A stretch of 64,000 bases of DNA, from NCBI GenBank assembly GCA_036362985.1, contig JAYGXS010000005.1, positions 47,265,341 to 47,329,340 on the forward strand. Direction: 5' to 3'. The notes under the pieces are model-generated. The model searched no databases and was not told the origin of the DNA. It saw nothing but the letters and a program-made list of their open reading frames with translations. Position numbers and translations under genes: made by a program. This document shows, piece by piece, positions 20,231 to 32,886 of this stretch. Within the stretch, counting starts at the first letter, position 1. Each line of letters begins with the position of its first letter. This stretch comes from Ligula intestinalis. Taxonomy: Eukaryota > Platyhelminthes > Cestoda > Diphyllobothriidea > Diphyllobothriidae.

Positions 20231-21305
20231 AGGCGAATAAACATTTTGTCCCAGCGATCGACTCGCCTTCTACTTCTCAATTACTTCCTGGAACTCGCAT
20301 GCTCGCTTGTATTAACAGATAAGACTGATCGAATTACAAGTGGACAAAAGAGGTTACTGGGGTGCGGTTTCCATGCGGTGGAGTTCTTCTTTGAGTGATC
20401 GTGTCATATTCACTCGAACTGCTTCCTCGAACTAGCTTCTTTGCTAGCCTTTTCAGTTTGCACCCATTGACCGCCGTAAATTAATCAGCAAATTTCCGGC
20501 TTCTGAGTTAAGCGTCCATGTAGTTAACGGTGTTTGGACTGTAGCCTGACCAAAGGCTAGCAACCTTGTCGGCTCTCCTAAGGCGTTGTGCCTGCCGCCA
20601 ACCGCCACAATTATTCCTTTGTTCAATAGCGTTCGCTGGGCTGGCCACACGAGCAATGACCTGAACGGCTGCAACGGGCACGTACGCACGGCACAACCAG
20701 TCGCTGTTCCCCCAGGGTCAACTGGTCGCGTGACGTTATCCCAATGCGGCCAATCAGGCCACAAGAGAACGCACAGACAATCTCATATCAGCCACTGTCC
20801 CTAGCAGACAGGGAGAATTGCATCACACACCAGACTTCGAGGACGCGCTAGTCCACTCCCCCCTCCCCCCGAGGCGGGATAAAGAGCACGCTGGAGATCA
20901 ACCAGCGGCAATTACCACCCGAGACAGCAACTCCAGGTTTTGTACACAATAAACCCTCTTCTCGGTAGATTCAAAAGTTACGCCCTTCTTATTGTGTTCG
21001 TCTTAGGGGATTTCAAAAGGGCATACTTCGACAGTGACACACTTCAGATCCCACCATTACAACAAATTGTACTTACAGTATACAGTTTGCACATTTATTC
21101 AACTAACTTTGCGTGGATGTCCCGAGATACACATGTTAAACGCAAAGGACAGTAAACACAGCGGGGTCTGAATAATTTTTTTATTCATCAAGAGGCACTC
21201 ACCCTTTATATGGCGCAGAACTTTTTTCTATTGGTCAAGAACTAATTAATTGACTTGCTCGTCAGCTGGACGTGAAAAAAAGGGAATTATAAAGATTGTA
21301 CTCAC

Positions 21306-21358
21306 ATGGATGATACTGCGTAGGTGGCATCTTCTGGGAGTTTGGTGTTGAGGTCTGC
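21306..21358 (-). CDS. TEAD: TEAD transcription factor, 53-nt microexon
   Basis: This microexon lies between a CCTTCTAG acceptor and a GTGAGT donor. It encodes ADLNTKLPEDATYAVSS plus two bases (AT) of an Ile codon completed by the next exon. It corresponds to the family's ADLNTNIEDEGSSFYGVSSQ stretch directly after FFLVKFW. The match of ADLNT at the exon start, the W|A boundary and the 0/2 phase all support it. In vertebrate TEADs the sequence of this exon and the following 82-nt one is continuous in the protein. Confidence 0.93.
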
Positions 21359-22689
21359 CTAGAAGGAGATAAATACACACACACAGAGAGAGAGAGAGAT
21401 GGATGAGTTTCTTTTAGTCTAAAGGATTGCGCAGAAAACAGTGAAAGCTCTACTGAACACCCTCACAACACAGACACAGACACCAACGGCACAACGACAA
21501 GCTCACATTGGCAAGAGAGCGTCTGCTTAACTGGATCATCCAAAAGAGTGTGTGCCTTGAGAAAACAGGGGAAAGCAGGGTGAAGGGGGAATACGAATGT
21601 GGGGAGAGCTTAAGGAATAGTAGCACAAAGATCCCGAATAGAGAAAGCAGCAAAACAGACGACGGTGCTTATCGTTGGGGGGTGGAGTGAGCGAACCTGC
21701 CAGACCCATGTCCATAATGGCAACAATTTTGGACTCCGTTGTGCGTCTCTCTATGCGTCCTACTTTCGTAAATGTAATTACTCGTTTAAGGTTGCATTTC
21801 TGCAGATACGATGTGCACTATCCATCGACACGCATAAACAGGAGAGCCTCCGGCGAATTCTGTTTTGCGGAAGCGGAACTAGGACTTAATTTAATTCAGA
21901 CATTAAGATGACGATCATTTAACTAATGTGTCTTGGTCAGGAACCAGGACAGATGTAAGCCAGAAACTAGACACTTGTGGGAGTTTAGCAGGCCCTACTG
22001 TGTGTGAATGATCGGAAGTTCCCCAGTCGAAAAATATCGGTAAGATTAACTGGTAGTAATTAGGTTTGGTTACGCCTTTGTGGTGATTGATATTCAAACT
22101 GAGTTGGCACGCAACTCTGGACCTGTATACCAAGTACCTTTGTCGATGAAAGTAGCATCCGTTGAAGTTGCCTAACGAGAAATTGCTCAATGCAGGCTTA
22201 CACGCGTCGAGTGCATGGGTCAAAACAGCGTTCTACATCTAGCACTATGTATTTGTCCCACGGCCTTAGCAACTTCACGTAATCAAAAAAGCATAGTCAG
22301 GGCAAGTTATGAATAACAGATGGAGCAGGCTCAATGAGTATGTATAACTCCAAATTACTTCAAAAGTAGCTGCTGTGCTTTTCAAACAAGAAACTCTCAA
22401 AAATAACCCAAAAGTGTCGTGAAGAAACGGATTTTGTCTGCGAATGGATTTTAATCAAAGACCGAAAAGTACATGTTGTACCCAAGAGAACATGCAAATG
22501 CAACGTCTGCATTATGTGAGAGTTGAGCTTACATTATAGCACACAATGAACGCGCTGGACCCTTTCCAAGAGCTGTATATTATGGGCAAAATACACGATA
22601 TCCCTAATGTATACTCAAAATGGATGATTCACGGGGGCATGTACATGGAGGTTTAGACACAGACTGACGCCGTACCAGTCGTTTGCACC

Positions 22690-22699
22690 CCTTCTTCTT

Positions 22700-22730
<31 letters not shown>

Positions 22731-22752
22731 TTCTTCTTCTTCTTCTTCTTCG
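22690..22752. repeat. (TTC)n microsatellite, about 63 bp
   Basis: Near-perfect TTC repeats with one TTA interruption. The polyphenylalanine and polyarginine/lysine open frames here are artefacts of the repeat. Confidence 0.95.
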
Positions 22753-22934
22753 TCGCAGATGTTTTCCTAGCCCGGACTGTGAAAGTGTGCCTACAAAAGA
22801 GAGCCAAAAGGGCGATCGACTCTGGGAAGCCTGCGCCGACGACAATCAGGCCATATTTTTTCATTTTCATTGATGAATGTTCACCGATTGCGCTAACGTT
22901 CATTCTCTAGCCCCGCCAGCAACGCACACAAGGT

Positions 22935-23105
22935 CTAGTAGTCTAGGCAGATAATATTGCCGGCAAAGACAAAGGAGAATGAAACGGCCATTTGTTATAG
23001 GCCAGTAAGTTCTGCGTCGCCAGTTTTTGCAGCCCAGTATTTCGAACCCGACTACTAGGCAGAAAAAGCCAAAAAAGCACTTCTGATAGGCTATGGCTGT
23101 ATTCA
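22935..23105 (-). mobile_element. SINE-A copy, minus strand
   Basis: On the minus strand a B-box-like CGGGTTCGAAATACT is followed by ACTGGCCTATAACAAATGGCCGTTTCATTCTCCTTTGTC, then TTTGCCGGCAATATTATCTG, the body and tail of the SINE-A group. The A box is hard to see. Confidence 0.6.
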
Positions 23106-23439
23106 ACAGTACACAAAGACTGTGTGGCGTGCGCGGGGTCTGCTATGCCGACAGAGTCGTCCATGGCTGCCAGTTCCTACAGCTTGAACACTCCGGTATG
23201 TCTATATGGCTCCGGCCGTTCTAGCATATTCCTAGCGCATAGGCCGCACGTATACATTCTAGAATGATCTTGACTACGACCACTGCCCCCGCTATGTGGC
23301 TGGTCATCTGATTTTCTCTGCTCACGGCGTACGCACGGGCATGGGCATCTGGTATGATGTACTCCGGGCTGCCCGATTGTGGGCAGGACTTAGCTGGTCT
23401 GTCTTGTTAGCTGACTGCCGTGAGTGCATGAGGGATTCC

Positions 23440-23570
23440 GCCTTCGTAACACCATTTCTGGCCAGTCATACCCAACCAAAAGTGGTGCTCCACCCGAGGC
23501 TCGATCACAGTCCTGGGCTTGGGCATGACTAGCGGATGAGCCAGAGATAGCCATTCTTATCTCTCCTGGC
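23440..23570. mobile_element. Two SINE-A body fragments in opposite orientation
   Basis: Minus-strand piece at 23440-23505 (CTCGGGTGGAGCACCACTTT, TGGGTATGACTGGCCAGAAA) and plus-strand piece at 23505-23570 (GGGCTTGGGCATGACTAGCG, AGCCAGAGATAGCCATTC). Both lack heads. Confidence 0.5.
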
Positions 23571-23583
23571 CAGACATCGAAAT

Positions 23584-23739
23584 CGATGGCGCAATGGTAA
23601 GGAAGTCTGCCCCTGACAGGCGATGCGCGAGTTCGAAACTCGGGTGTGGCGGCAATTTCATCGGCTACACTAGATTTGGCTGCACGTAGCTGATGAGGGC
23701 TAACAGCCCGAAATAGATATACTACGTTGCCATTGTCTA
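23584..23739 (+). mobile_element. SINE-A copy with tRNA-like head
   Basis: An A-box-like GATGGCGCAATGGTAAGG and a B-box-like GCGAGTTCGAAACTCGG lie 45 bases apart. The body GCGGCAATTTCATCGGCTACACT is shared with the inverted pair at 10044-10440. The end is GGGCTAACAGCCCGAAATAG. Confidence 0.7.
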
Positions 23740-24261
23740 CGCCGGTATAATGAAAACAATACTGTCTGCATATTTCTTATGATAAACAAGCTGACGCGCT
23801 TCGAAAGGATCAGAGGAATCCAAGCTACACTGTTAGGCAAACTGCCAGTAAGATGGTCCTCTCAGTCTTGTAAGGACTTGATTGCAATGGCTCTTACTTA
23901 ATTTGGCTTCTATAGAAGGTCTGCTTAGTTCAGACATGAGTCAGCCCCTTTATCTGCTTGTGAGAATCCGCTGGCGGAACAGACATGTGTGGAACGCGGA
24001 GATTGACTGTAATGCTTTTTCAGTCACGGCCTCCGATCCCAACTCTCGTTTTCTTTACTATATTTTGACATTGATCTCAGCTGCGTAAGGAGGGTGGGGG
24101 GGGGGTTTGCGGTAGATGTTGCGCTAATTCACCATCATTATAAACTAATGCGCACGATGTTCGTCGTCCTCATGCCCACTAAACCATGGGGCACACACTT
24201 GACGTCATTATGGTTGGTGATTGTTGTATTTATTGCAGAATCAATTGTAAGGTAAGTGGCT

Positions 24262-25140
24262 TTAGAACCACGACTTCCGGATCTTCTTTAGATACCGGAC
24301 TGTGGCAGAGGGTCTTCGGACCGTTGGATCGTTCGGCGCTCTCAGTCCGTAATCGACACCAAACTCCTGAACTCTGGCGACCATCTTGGTTGCGCATTCC
24401 ATCAGGTGTTCGTTGGTCTCTTCGTCCCCACGGGCTGTATATATGGAATAATTAGTCTGCTTGTACCGCCTCCTGATATGATTCAGCTTTGGACAATGTC
24501 CGGTGCTAAAACTCAGTAGATTGGTTCTACCTAGCCGAGTCATTTTCTTTGCTTCATTCCAGTTGATGGGGACCGTAAACGTCCTTCGGCCGCGTGCAGG
24601 TGTCATTTTTAGCCTGGAGGTCAGTCGTCTGAATGTTTTAATCGTTGCCGCAAAGGATATCGGTCTAACGTCCAGTGTATCCCGGGCCGCTGATGCTTCG
24701 GTATCCGTTTTTTTTTGTTCCCGGGGATACCCACGTGGCTCAGAATCCACGTAATTTCCACACTCCTTCCTGTTGTGGCTCACTCCAGGACATTTATTAC
24801 TTGCTGTGCCAACGGTTTCTTCAGGTCCTCTCCTGTCCCTAAGTTCTGTAGGGTATCAACAGCAGATTTACTGTCAGTAAGGATTCTAGCAGAACTCCGA
24901 TCCTCGGGTGGTTGCTCTAGCCATTCCGCCACCGCCGTCAGAAGAGCGAGCACCTCGGCATCCAAGGATGCGCCCCTTCTTCTGATGATTACAACTGTTG
25001 AGTAGTTATTCCAGCTTCCCTTCGTCACCACGACTCCAGCACCTCCCTGTCCGCATCCATCTATCACCACCGCGTGAGTATAAAGAGTCGAAGAAGTTTC
25101 CAGTAGGGAGTTGACCGCATCCTCCATTTGTTGTCGGTTT
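24262..25140 (-). pseudogene. LINE fragment: RNase H domain and 3' tail
   Basis: Remnant of a non-LTR retrotransposon of a clade that carries RNase H (I/R1-like). The first frame reads VIDGCGQGGAGVVV, DAEVLALLTAVAEWLEQPPE and ILTDSKSAVDTLQNLG, giving the D, E and D of the RNase H active site. After a frameshift near 24780 the tail reads RTNLLSFSTGHCPKLNHIRR and DEETNEHLMEC, the usual Zn-knuckle-like end of such ORFs. The opening TDG of the RNase H motif has become IDG. Stops and shifts show it is dead. The reverse transcriptase is absent. Confidence 0.75.
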
Positions 25141-27154
25141 TCTACCTGATCTGATTTTCTGCACAGATCTTAAAAATACCTTAAAATAGTGGTGTTGGTA
25201 CGCCACCATGGGGCTAGTTTTTTACAGGGGAAAGTTCTCTAGGTATCTCAGAATCCTCTCCCAGGGTGTGTTGCAGGCATCTGGGTGCATTCTCCCTCTC
25301 CAGTGTGAGGTCCACCTTAACCGGCTTGTCTGTTGCTTCTCAGCCATCTGTCTGCGGAGTCTTTGTGGGGGAAGTCTCATGCTATCTTGTAGTAGTATCT
25401 TGAAGTAGGCATCAGAATGAGGGCTTTATTAAAGTCCGAGTTGCTGTCTCAATCAACAATTGCCACTGGCGAGGCCAGCTTTAGCGTTGACTGCGTCCAA
25501 ACATGCCAGAGAGTGTGTGTGTGAGGAAGCGATGGCAGCTGCTTTTGCATAATTGTGGAGCAATTGCAAGTAATTTCCAATGGATGTGTTACACTGCCGG
25601 AGAGGATTTCGAGTATAGAAGCCTGTAGCGACCTTGTATTTATTAGCAATGCTTTCCTCGGACGCCGCGAGGACAGGCCGTGTCTGGCATGTCCACCACG
25701 CATGTGCAAGAGACGATATTAAAACCCACCTTTCAAGGCCACCCCCTGTCTGGCTTACTGGTCAACCAATTCTCAAGGCCAGTACACAAAGGAACTTACT
25801 GCGGGGTTGTTTACGCTCAGTCATTCCCAGAACCGGCCGCCCACTGTCCGGTCGTAGTTGTCTGGACCCGGTGATCGACTTGCCGGACTGCGCCTCTGGA
25901 CTCCGGTCCATTCATGGCTGAGCTGCACTTGTCTGGAAATCACTTGCCCATTACTTACATTCTGCTCCAGTTACACCTTGTTCAATTACCCCTAACAATC
26001 TGGCCTTCCACGCCTTATATTATCAACTAGTTTATAACCGTTGTGATACATTCTATAATCTATCATCCGGCTGGACGACATCGTATCCCACAAGCCCATG
26101 CTGCGTCGGCTGAGGAGTGGCGTGTTCAATGTCCCTTTAAACAACAGCGAAATCGGTCAAGAGTCTACAGGTCAACGAGTTGGGAAAAACTGCCTGTGAA
26201 GTTGCATGAAGTTGAGGTAATGGGTCTTGAAGGAGCAAACCGGAAAGTCTTGGTTGGCTGTCCTCCACAATATCACCACGTTGGGAACACTCGGCAAACT
26301 AAACTCATCTTGGCAAAACTTAACAGGCCCATTTTAAAGTCAGACTCGAAAACAGTTACCCATATGACTTGAGCAGATTGAAATTACGAAACATGAAGGA
26401 AAATTCTAGGCTAGTATTCTACAGCTTTGTACTCAATTTACCGAAAAATTAGAAATTTCTGTTAACGTTATGGATTATAAAACTTCAGCGGATTTTGCAG
26501 ATGATCGTGACCTTTTTTATTTAAGGGAACAGTCCGCTTTCACTTCTGAACTTCTCATTTGTATGTAATCAGTCATTCATTGTATCTCCGGCGCCTTGGG
26601 ACGCGAGGAATAAAGTACATCTACTGTTACTCAGTCTGTATGACAGTTTGTAAATTCCTGTCTGCATACTGAGTATAACCATTAAAACGTAAATATACTC
26701 TAACTTTTCAGATAAAAGATCAATTTCGCAATGATCGGCCAAACATGCTTAAACACATGTTTAAGGTATGATTTAACGTATTGGAAAATGCATATCATAC
26801 GTCACCGCTTTGAGCACTCTAAATACTGTGCAATTGATCGCATCGGCGTACACTACTTCATAAAACTGATCCGAATACGTTCAAATAGGAAAAAAACAAA
26901 CTCGACTATCTTAGGCTTAACGTAGAGTCCGTAATTTACCAGAGAAAAGCTTATATTATGAATACAAACTTCACAAATTAAAATTCTGAGACAACCTGGA
27001 ACTCAACTATGCATTAAAGGGATGCCATTCCTCAGTCCCTGAATGGCATGAAAATAGTTTACGAAGTATTAACTAGCAATTCCGGTAGCGAAAAGAAAAG
27101 GAGGCATGCTTGTTGAAATGAATTTGTTAGCGCATAGCGACTACTGATGATTAC

Positions 27155-27346
27155 CCAAAGTTTGACCAGGAAAAATGCATTTGATGGATCTTCCTCGAGT
27201 CGTTTCTTGAGGCGATCCTGTGGAAACTTATCCCAAATCTGGCTAGCGTCAATCTCCTCCAGAATGGGCTCGAGGCTTTTTGAGGTAGATGGACCAATCC
27301 GAGCAAAGTTGTGTACCTTGAAAGGTCGCGCCGCCGACGCAATGTC
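27155..27346 (-). CDS. TEAD: TEAD transcription factor, exon with [11 protein letters not shown]-type core
   Basis: A 192-nt exon (64 codons, phase 0 both ends) between a TCCCCACAG acceptor and a GTAATC donor. It encodes FKVHNFARIG, then LEPILEEIDASQIWDKFPQ and [14 protein letters not shown]. Family members have HLFVHIG...[35 protein letters not shown], making this a near-diagnostic match to the TEAD YAP-binding domain. The loop between DKFPQ and PSNAFF (DRLKKRLEED) keeps its length but is more charged. The N-terminal part (DIASAARP) is specific to this gene and widens the loop before the HIG strand. It is joined to a 734-nt exon more than 28 kb upstream. Confidence 0.96.
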
Positions 27347-29189
27347 CTGTGGGGATGAAAACAAGGTAAGGGAGAACTGTATTAAGAACCAAGTACGTAG
27401 AAAATACTGCTTTTTCGTACACAATTTTTGCGGTCATTACGGGCTACGCTACGTATGCGCTGTGCAAAACTGGGATTAGAAAGGTTCAAAATATGCGTTT
27501 ATTCGGCTGCGCTGAGCCTACACAAGCTTATAGTTGCGAAGAAGGGACGAAGATGAGAGCTCGATCAGCGTAATTAGTTGTTTATTCATCGGAGCTTCGG
27601 AACTCAGTTATATAGACGACCACGAAGTAAGCAATAGTTGAAGGAGGTAGGGGCCGAGCAAACGTCAGTAACACCAGTTCGTTGATCACTACGGGGGCCT
27701 TTTTATGCCGGCACCAGATCAATATACCGTCGTTCGTCCTAATCCTGGGTTAAAATATTACCAACATGACTGTGACCCGTCTCGTAGATGTTGGCAGTCA
27801 GTTGTGGTAATCTGTTAAATCTTCTCACAGCAAGCTAACGTTCTTTTATGTGCAATCCGGGTATGCCTCCAGTCTGTCCCGTGTTGGTAAGAGGACCGTT
27901 TATGCAAGGGATGCTTTACGTTACACATGATTGCCAACTGTGATTTTATCATTCCTTGAGCTTTATGACCCTGTAATGCATGGTGGCTTTAGACCAATGT
28001 GCAATTCGGAAAGAAAATCGGACAGCAATGAGCTCAGCCACATCTTGCATGTCCTTGATAACTGGCAGTACATGCCATAACATAGGTGCTTTTTCTGTCC
28101 GGAACCGCGTAAGGTAAGGGCGCGTAGCCAACGGCTCATTCACGCCTTCATATAGCCGTTCCGCACAAATTGGTCACAGAGGTGTTACAGTGAGCCTGGA
28201 TTCGGCATTAGAGCGCTCCCAACGAGTTTCGTTTGTGAGCCACCAGATTTTGGCTTTAAAAACTGAAAAGCTGTGTGTCTTCCGTCGTCTACCTGTAGAC
28301 GACGAGCACATCAAGGAAGAGCGACTGCTGCTCTCCTCTGTATTCCTTCGGAAATTTTATTGCTGAGAAATCGATTTGTTAAGTGATTGAAACCCGGACT
28401 TCCGTGAGAAATCAGCCAATCGATATATCAATCCCGTGCTGGCATAGGGAGCCCTGCATGCAGTCACATCCAAAGAAGCTGAGTTTTCGTGGAATAAGGG
28501 ACCTGAGTGATGTGCCTTCATAAAAGTTACGCCTCCTCTCCGAGGGGGTATTATTCATTCATCCTTAATGCCTGAAAGTGTTATAAATAACAAGACGCGC
28601 CAACTAAGGGCTTCGGTCGGTGAAGGACTCTTGGCGATGCAAGCTTTCGTTTTGACAAGATGCCAGGAAGGATATTTATGAGTTCAGTCAAAATAGCTCT
28701 CAGCGTGGAAAGCAACCTTGAGCTGAAAAACTGCAGCATGCATGTGTGCTTTAATTCGATCTGCTCTCTGGAACATGAATGACGGGCCTCGTGGGTAGCA
28801 GCGCTGAGTGGTAAAGAGTACACAGTGGCACGAAACTCAGCCCATATCTGCACTTCGGCAGAGACCACACAGAGAGAGAGAGAGTTGGCAGTCAGATAGA
28901 ACACACGAAGAGCATAAAAAGGCGCGGACCGGCGATAAAGGAGACCTTAAACGGCCTGCCGGAAAAAGAATATACACCCAAGATGCAGACGCATTAGCGA
29001 CCGATGCGCCGAAGAGTTTCTGGACAATAGCAGGTAAACGGTATTATGTAGCACAGCTTCTAGGACAACTAAGCATCAAAGTCTGTGAGGATAGGCAGTG
29101 AGCCTTAGAGTTTGATAGTTCAGGTTCCCCATAAATAACACCTCGTCATATCAGATAATCTTGGCGGTCGATGGAAAATGAAGTATTAT

Positions 29190-29372
29190 AGGGCGATAAT
29201 ATTGCGGCAGAGACAAGAGAGACTGGAATAGCCATTTCGGGGTTATTAGCCGTCGTCGGTCGGTCATAGCCAGACCCAAGATATGTCACACCTGAGCCTC
29301 GAACTTGCAACGTCTTTGGGCAGAGTAAAAAGCCCTTACCATTGCGCCAAGAACTCGTTGTCCTGCCAGTTT
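29190..29372 (-). mobile_element. SINE-A copy, minus strand
   Basis: The minus-strand head TTGGCGCAATGGTAAGGGC with B-box-like GCAAGTTCGAGGCTCAGG is followed by GGGTCTGGCTATGACCGACC, CGACGGCTAATAACC, GAAATGGCTATTCCAGTCTC and CTGCCGCAATATTATC. It lies head to head with the tail fragment at 29412 and the full copy at 29566. Confidence 0.75.
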
Positions 29373-29411
29373 TGGTCGAGGAATAGTGACACTCGTCACT
29401 CGACACATTGC

Positions 29412-29525
29412 CGGCAATACTATGTGCCTATACTACCAACTGCTACAGCTGTCAGGGCCTTTGCCGAGTCCCAAGGTGGAACGGGAAAAATGAGTTCCGG
29501 TTGCGGTCGGGTGAACGTTCATCAA
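29412..29525 (+). mobile_element. SINE-A 3' tail fragment
   Basis: GGCAATACTATGTGCCTATACTACC through CGGGTGAACGTTCATCA matches the last 115 bases of the copy at 29566-29828, showing how far the SINE extends past its body. Confidence 0.65.
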
Positions 29526-29565
29526 TGAATGTCGATAGTTCTCGACCTACACCGGCGAGACAGCG

Positions 29566-29828
29566 AGCTCGTGGCGCAATGGTTAGGGCGTTCGACTCTG
29601 ATCAAAGCGGTTGTGAGTTCTAGGCTCAGGTGGGACGCCTATTGGGTCTGGGTATGACTGGCTGACGATGGCTAACAAACCAGAAATGGCCATTCCAGCC
29701 TTCCTTGCCTTTGACGGCAATATTCTTTGCCTACACTACCCACTGCAACGACTGTAGCGGCCTCTGCCGAGGCTCAAGGCAGAGCAGGACAGATGAGGTT
29801 CGTTTGCGAACGGGTGAACGTTCATCAA
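29566..29828 (+). mobile_element. Longest SINE-A copy, about 263 bp
   Basis: The head GCTCGTGGCGCAATGGTTAG (A box) and GTTGTGAGTTCTAGGCTC (B box) resemble an arginine tRNA. The body has GGGTATGACTGGCTGACGAT, GGCTAACAAACCAGAAATGG and CCATTCCAGCC. The tail is CAATATTCTTTGCCTACACT through CGGGTGAACGTTCATCA. It serves as the reference copy for the group. Confidence 0.75.
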
Positions 29829-30259
29829 GCAGTACAAATATAAGTTTACATGTACCCTGCGACTGACTCATCCGGACTCTGAGTGACTAAACTCGGTCTG
29901 ACTTCGAAGGGTTCTGTCAACACGGCTCTCGGAATACATGCGGCCTATCTCCTTTCGAGCTAAAAGCTTGGTTTGATGAATGGTTGGTGAACCCTCTGGT
30001 GGACCAAATGCATGTATTCTCTGCGTTACAACTGAACGTATTTTGTTGTCTCCAGTCCCAGTTATGATGAGATTAATGAACTTGGGACAAGCGCGAAGGA
30101 GACTGTATAAGGCCATTCGCATTTTGCATCGTGCCTCCGGTCTGCATGCATATACAGTAGATGGACTATCTCATGCAATCCTACGATTTTTAAAAGTAAC
30201 TACCTCTTACTCAAATGCAGCCCAAGCTGTGGCCCCCAAAGTCTTACAGCAATAAAGTC

Positions 30260-32780
30260 ATGATCGTTCTTCGCTATAGGGCATATTATGATTTATGAAG
30301 GAATATAACGTTTTGAGGAAACACCAGCTTTTTTAACAAATTAGAAAATTCCGAAAAGGTGGAAATAGGGCGTACAAGGTAATCTTAAGTTTTAAATTTA
30401 GAGGAAGCCCGCTCATGCAAAACCACTGAGTAAATAAAGCAACACAAGTAAAATTACGCTGAAAAATTATCGTTTTGTCAAGTTTTCGAATAAATATGCT
30501 TCCATATTACGTTCAATATAATGTATTGCTGTAACCGAAGAACCTTAATTTTGAGTTTGTATTCTAACACGTTTTCACGAGAACTGCTAGTTGTTTCTTT
30601 CATTTATGCATCACTTAATTTATGTTGGACTAGGGCAACCACGTTTTCGCTTGATATGCCCCATTGGGAGATCACAGGAGTAATATATTGCTTAAGCTCA
30701 CTTGCGGACCTGCTGGTCAGTGACAATTAAATTTAAATAGAATTTTCGGGACCAATTTTAAACGAACCATTTTTTTACACTAAGAGTGATTGCCTTCCGC
30801 CATATTTTTTTCTAATTATTTCGATATATCTATTACGAAGAGATTCAGATCTTCCATGAAATTCTAATTAAGACTTAGCGATTTTCACTGGCTTTAGTCA
30901 ATTGACCATGAATAATGAGAATATTGTACGTGCTTACCAAAACTTTCAAAATAAGATATATCTTGAAAGCTTTTACTTAAATAACCAGCTTTAAAACATT
31001 TTTTATCGTGCAGCTGTCTTTGTGTGTCATCGTTTTAGAAGCACACAATCATGTGAACTCATTGCCGAGAAAAATGAACTTCTACTTAAAAAGTTGCAAA
31101 TAAATATGCTCAGGATTGATTTAGAAAAATTCTACAAAAAGTAAACTCTTCAAAAAAGCTTTTCTTATATATTTTGGCGTTTGATGTCTGCGTACTTTAA
31201 TTTTTTTAATGATAAAGTCAACGTCAAAATGTGAAATTTTGGCCAATAGATTGATTTTCCTAACAATTAGGGACATCTCTTCTGTTTTTAATGAAAAAGC
31301 TTAATATTTTATCTAAAACGTAACATTTTTCAGCATATTTGGTTGCTTCAAGACTTATTTCTACAATAACAAATACAAAGTAGAGTGGCAATAATATCAA
31401 TGGCGATTTTTGAAAAAAACTGCTTCGCAATGTCCCGTGACAACTCTGTCAAATGTTTGTTATGTTAACTGTCTCCAACGTCATACCGATTGTACAATTA
31501 AGTTGGCTGCAATATACTAAGCCTTCGTCTCTCTTAATCTCAAAGCCCTTGATAGAACTATACTATAACCTCTGACATCTGAACAACCTCCGTCCCAAAC
31601 TTTATGCTCATTGGATGTTTAAAAAATTGCTACTCTACCGTCCATAATATTACTCTTGAAACTTGCTAATGAGCAAATAAAAGATTACGTTTGCAAAGCT
31701 TGACTTCTTAAATGCTAACCCAAAAACCACCGCTGCATGTAAATATCCACAAATTTGCGATGAATTTTCTCGAATATTTTCTGGGAGCGGCCACAACGGT
31801 GTAAAGTAGAAAATTAGCTTACTGGTTCTAATGCGTTATTTTTCACGCTTATTTGAAGACTAATGCAATTTAACTGCCTGCTTTCGCTTGCAATTAAGTT
31901 AAGTGATTTTTATGCAGAACGGTAAGGAATTTGGAAAATTGGAACTGAGAAAACTCGCCTGTTCATGTATTGCGACTTGGAAAAGGCATCAGTTGCAAGT
32001 TATGTATGTGTTTATTCCACAGCAGCGCAAAATTGGTTTAAAGACAGCTTGCTTAGGATAAAACGTCAAATTTAATACTTTCACATCCATTTCAGACACG
32101 GAAGACTTAAATAACTTAAGCGGGTAAGTTAAGTGGTTTTTGGACCCCCAATAATATAGCTAAGCACCCAAGTAGATGCTTTTTGACATAAGAAGACCTC
32201 CAAATGTCAGTCAAACTAACTAAGATTTGATAAAAAAAACGGAAGGGCCAGTTATTAGAAGTAAGCCAATCTCATACTCCTGTACTAGTAACAACAACTT
32301 TTTCAGGCGCTTTAAGTATGCTTTGAACTAGGCATACTAATTTAAAATATAACGTTCCGTGCGAACGACTATTACAAAATGCTTTTATCCGGCGAATCTT
32401 ATTGTTGAATTTTAGCTCCTGATTCTTAAATGCTTCGGAGGGAAGACCAGAACTTTGAATTTTTTCGATAAAAGCCGGGTTCTGGGGTTTCGGGCGCTTT
32501 TTTGGCTAAACATTTACACCCATCGGGCTCCTGACTTTAAACATTCTGACCAATCCAACACGGCTTAATACAGTGATGTGTATGCCCCTATCGAGAGGAC
32601 GCTGATTAACAAAGTGCCTAGACCCCTAGTTGAGTTAACATACATGATTATATCGGTTGAAGCATCCAGCAACTGACAAAGTGCTTGCCAAGGGCTTCAT
32701 CAATATTAAAACATTATCCCACGCCTCCACAGGTCTCTCAGACATAGGGATACTTTAGTAAAAAGGCCAAAAATGAGCTA
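30260..32780. other. AT-rich stretch, nothing recognised
   Basis: About 2.5 kb of AT-rich intron. The only open frame above 60 codons (30521-30730) has no recognisable motif. I see no transposon fragment or tRNA-like element. Confidence 0.6.
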
Positions 32781-32886
32781 ACCGTGCATAAACGTGTTAA
32801 AAATGTACTTCCAACAATGCCTAATGAGCAGATGTTATCGAGTCACTAAATTTTGCATTCCCTATCAACAGGTTACATGCGTACTG

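Larger units (their letters stand above)
19385..20275 (+). mobile_element. Penelope-like element 2 with inverted pseudo-LTRs
   Basis: About 0.9 kb. The left arm (19385-19575, reversed) and right arm (about 20085-20275, forward) share TATGGCAAAACCCTGTGC (or its variant), CACACAAACTGTTTCTGCT, ATTAATCCG-GACGGAT and AGGCGAA. The interior is a decayed GIY-YIG endonuclease, with the reverse transcriptase lost. The subfamily differs from element 1 in the pseudo-LTR but has the same architecture. Confidence 0.8.
17426..21305 (-). other. TEAD intron, 3.9 kb
   Basis: Runs from GTGAGT after the 53-nt exon to CCCGGTAG. It contains a 34-bp tandem repeat (18516-18651), a gypsy-like tail (18669-19130), a pseudo-LTR piece (19165-19300) and a Penelope-like element (19385-20275). 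I see nothing recognisable in 17430-18510. The stretch 20310-21300 has a moderately GC-rich block (20540-20930) without a recognisable product. Confidence 0.85.
21359..27154 (-). other. TEAD intron, 5.8 kb
   Basis: Runs from GTAATC after the exon at 27155-27346 to CCTTCTAG. It contains an (AC)n(AG)n tract at about 21373-21400, a (TTC)n tract, several SINE-A pieces (22935-23739) and a LINE RNase H remnant (24262-25140). I see nothing recognisable in 21410-22680, 23760-24250 or 25150-27150; the last includes an AT-rich stretch after 26360. Confidence 0.85.

Noticed and set aside
20540..20960. GC-rich block ending with GATAAAGAGC and ACACAATAAACCC, LTR-like in layout
   Set aside because: No TG...CA ends, no partner LTR, and the plus and minus open frames match nothing I know.
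22604..22910. Open frames with long Lys, Arg or Phe runs
   Set aside because: They are translations of the (TTC)n repeat.
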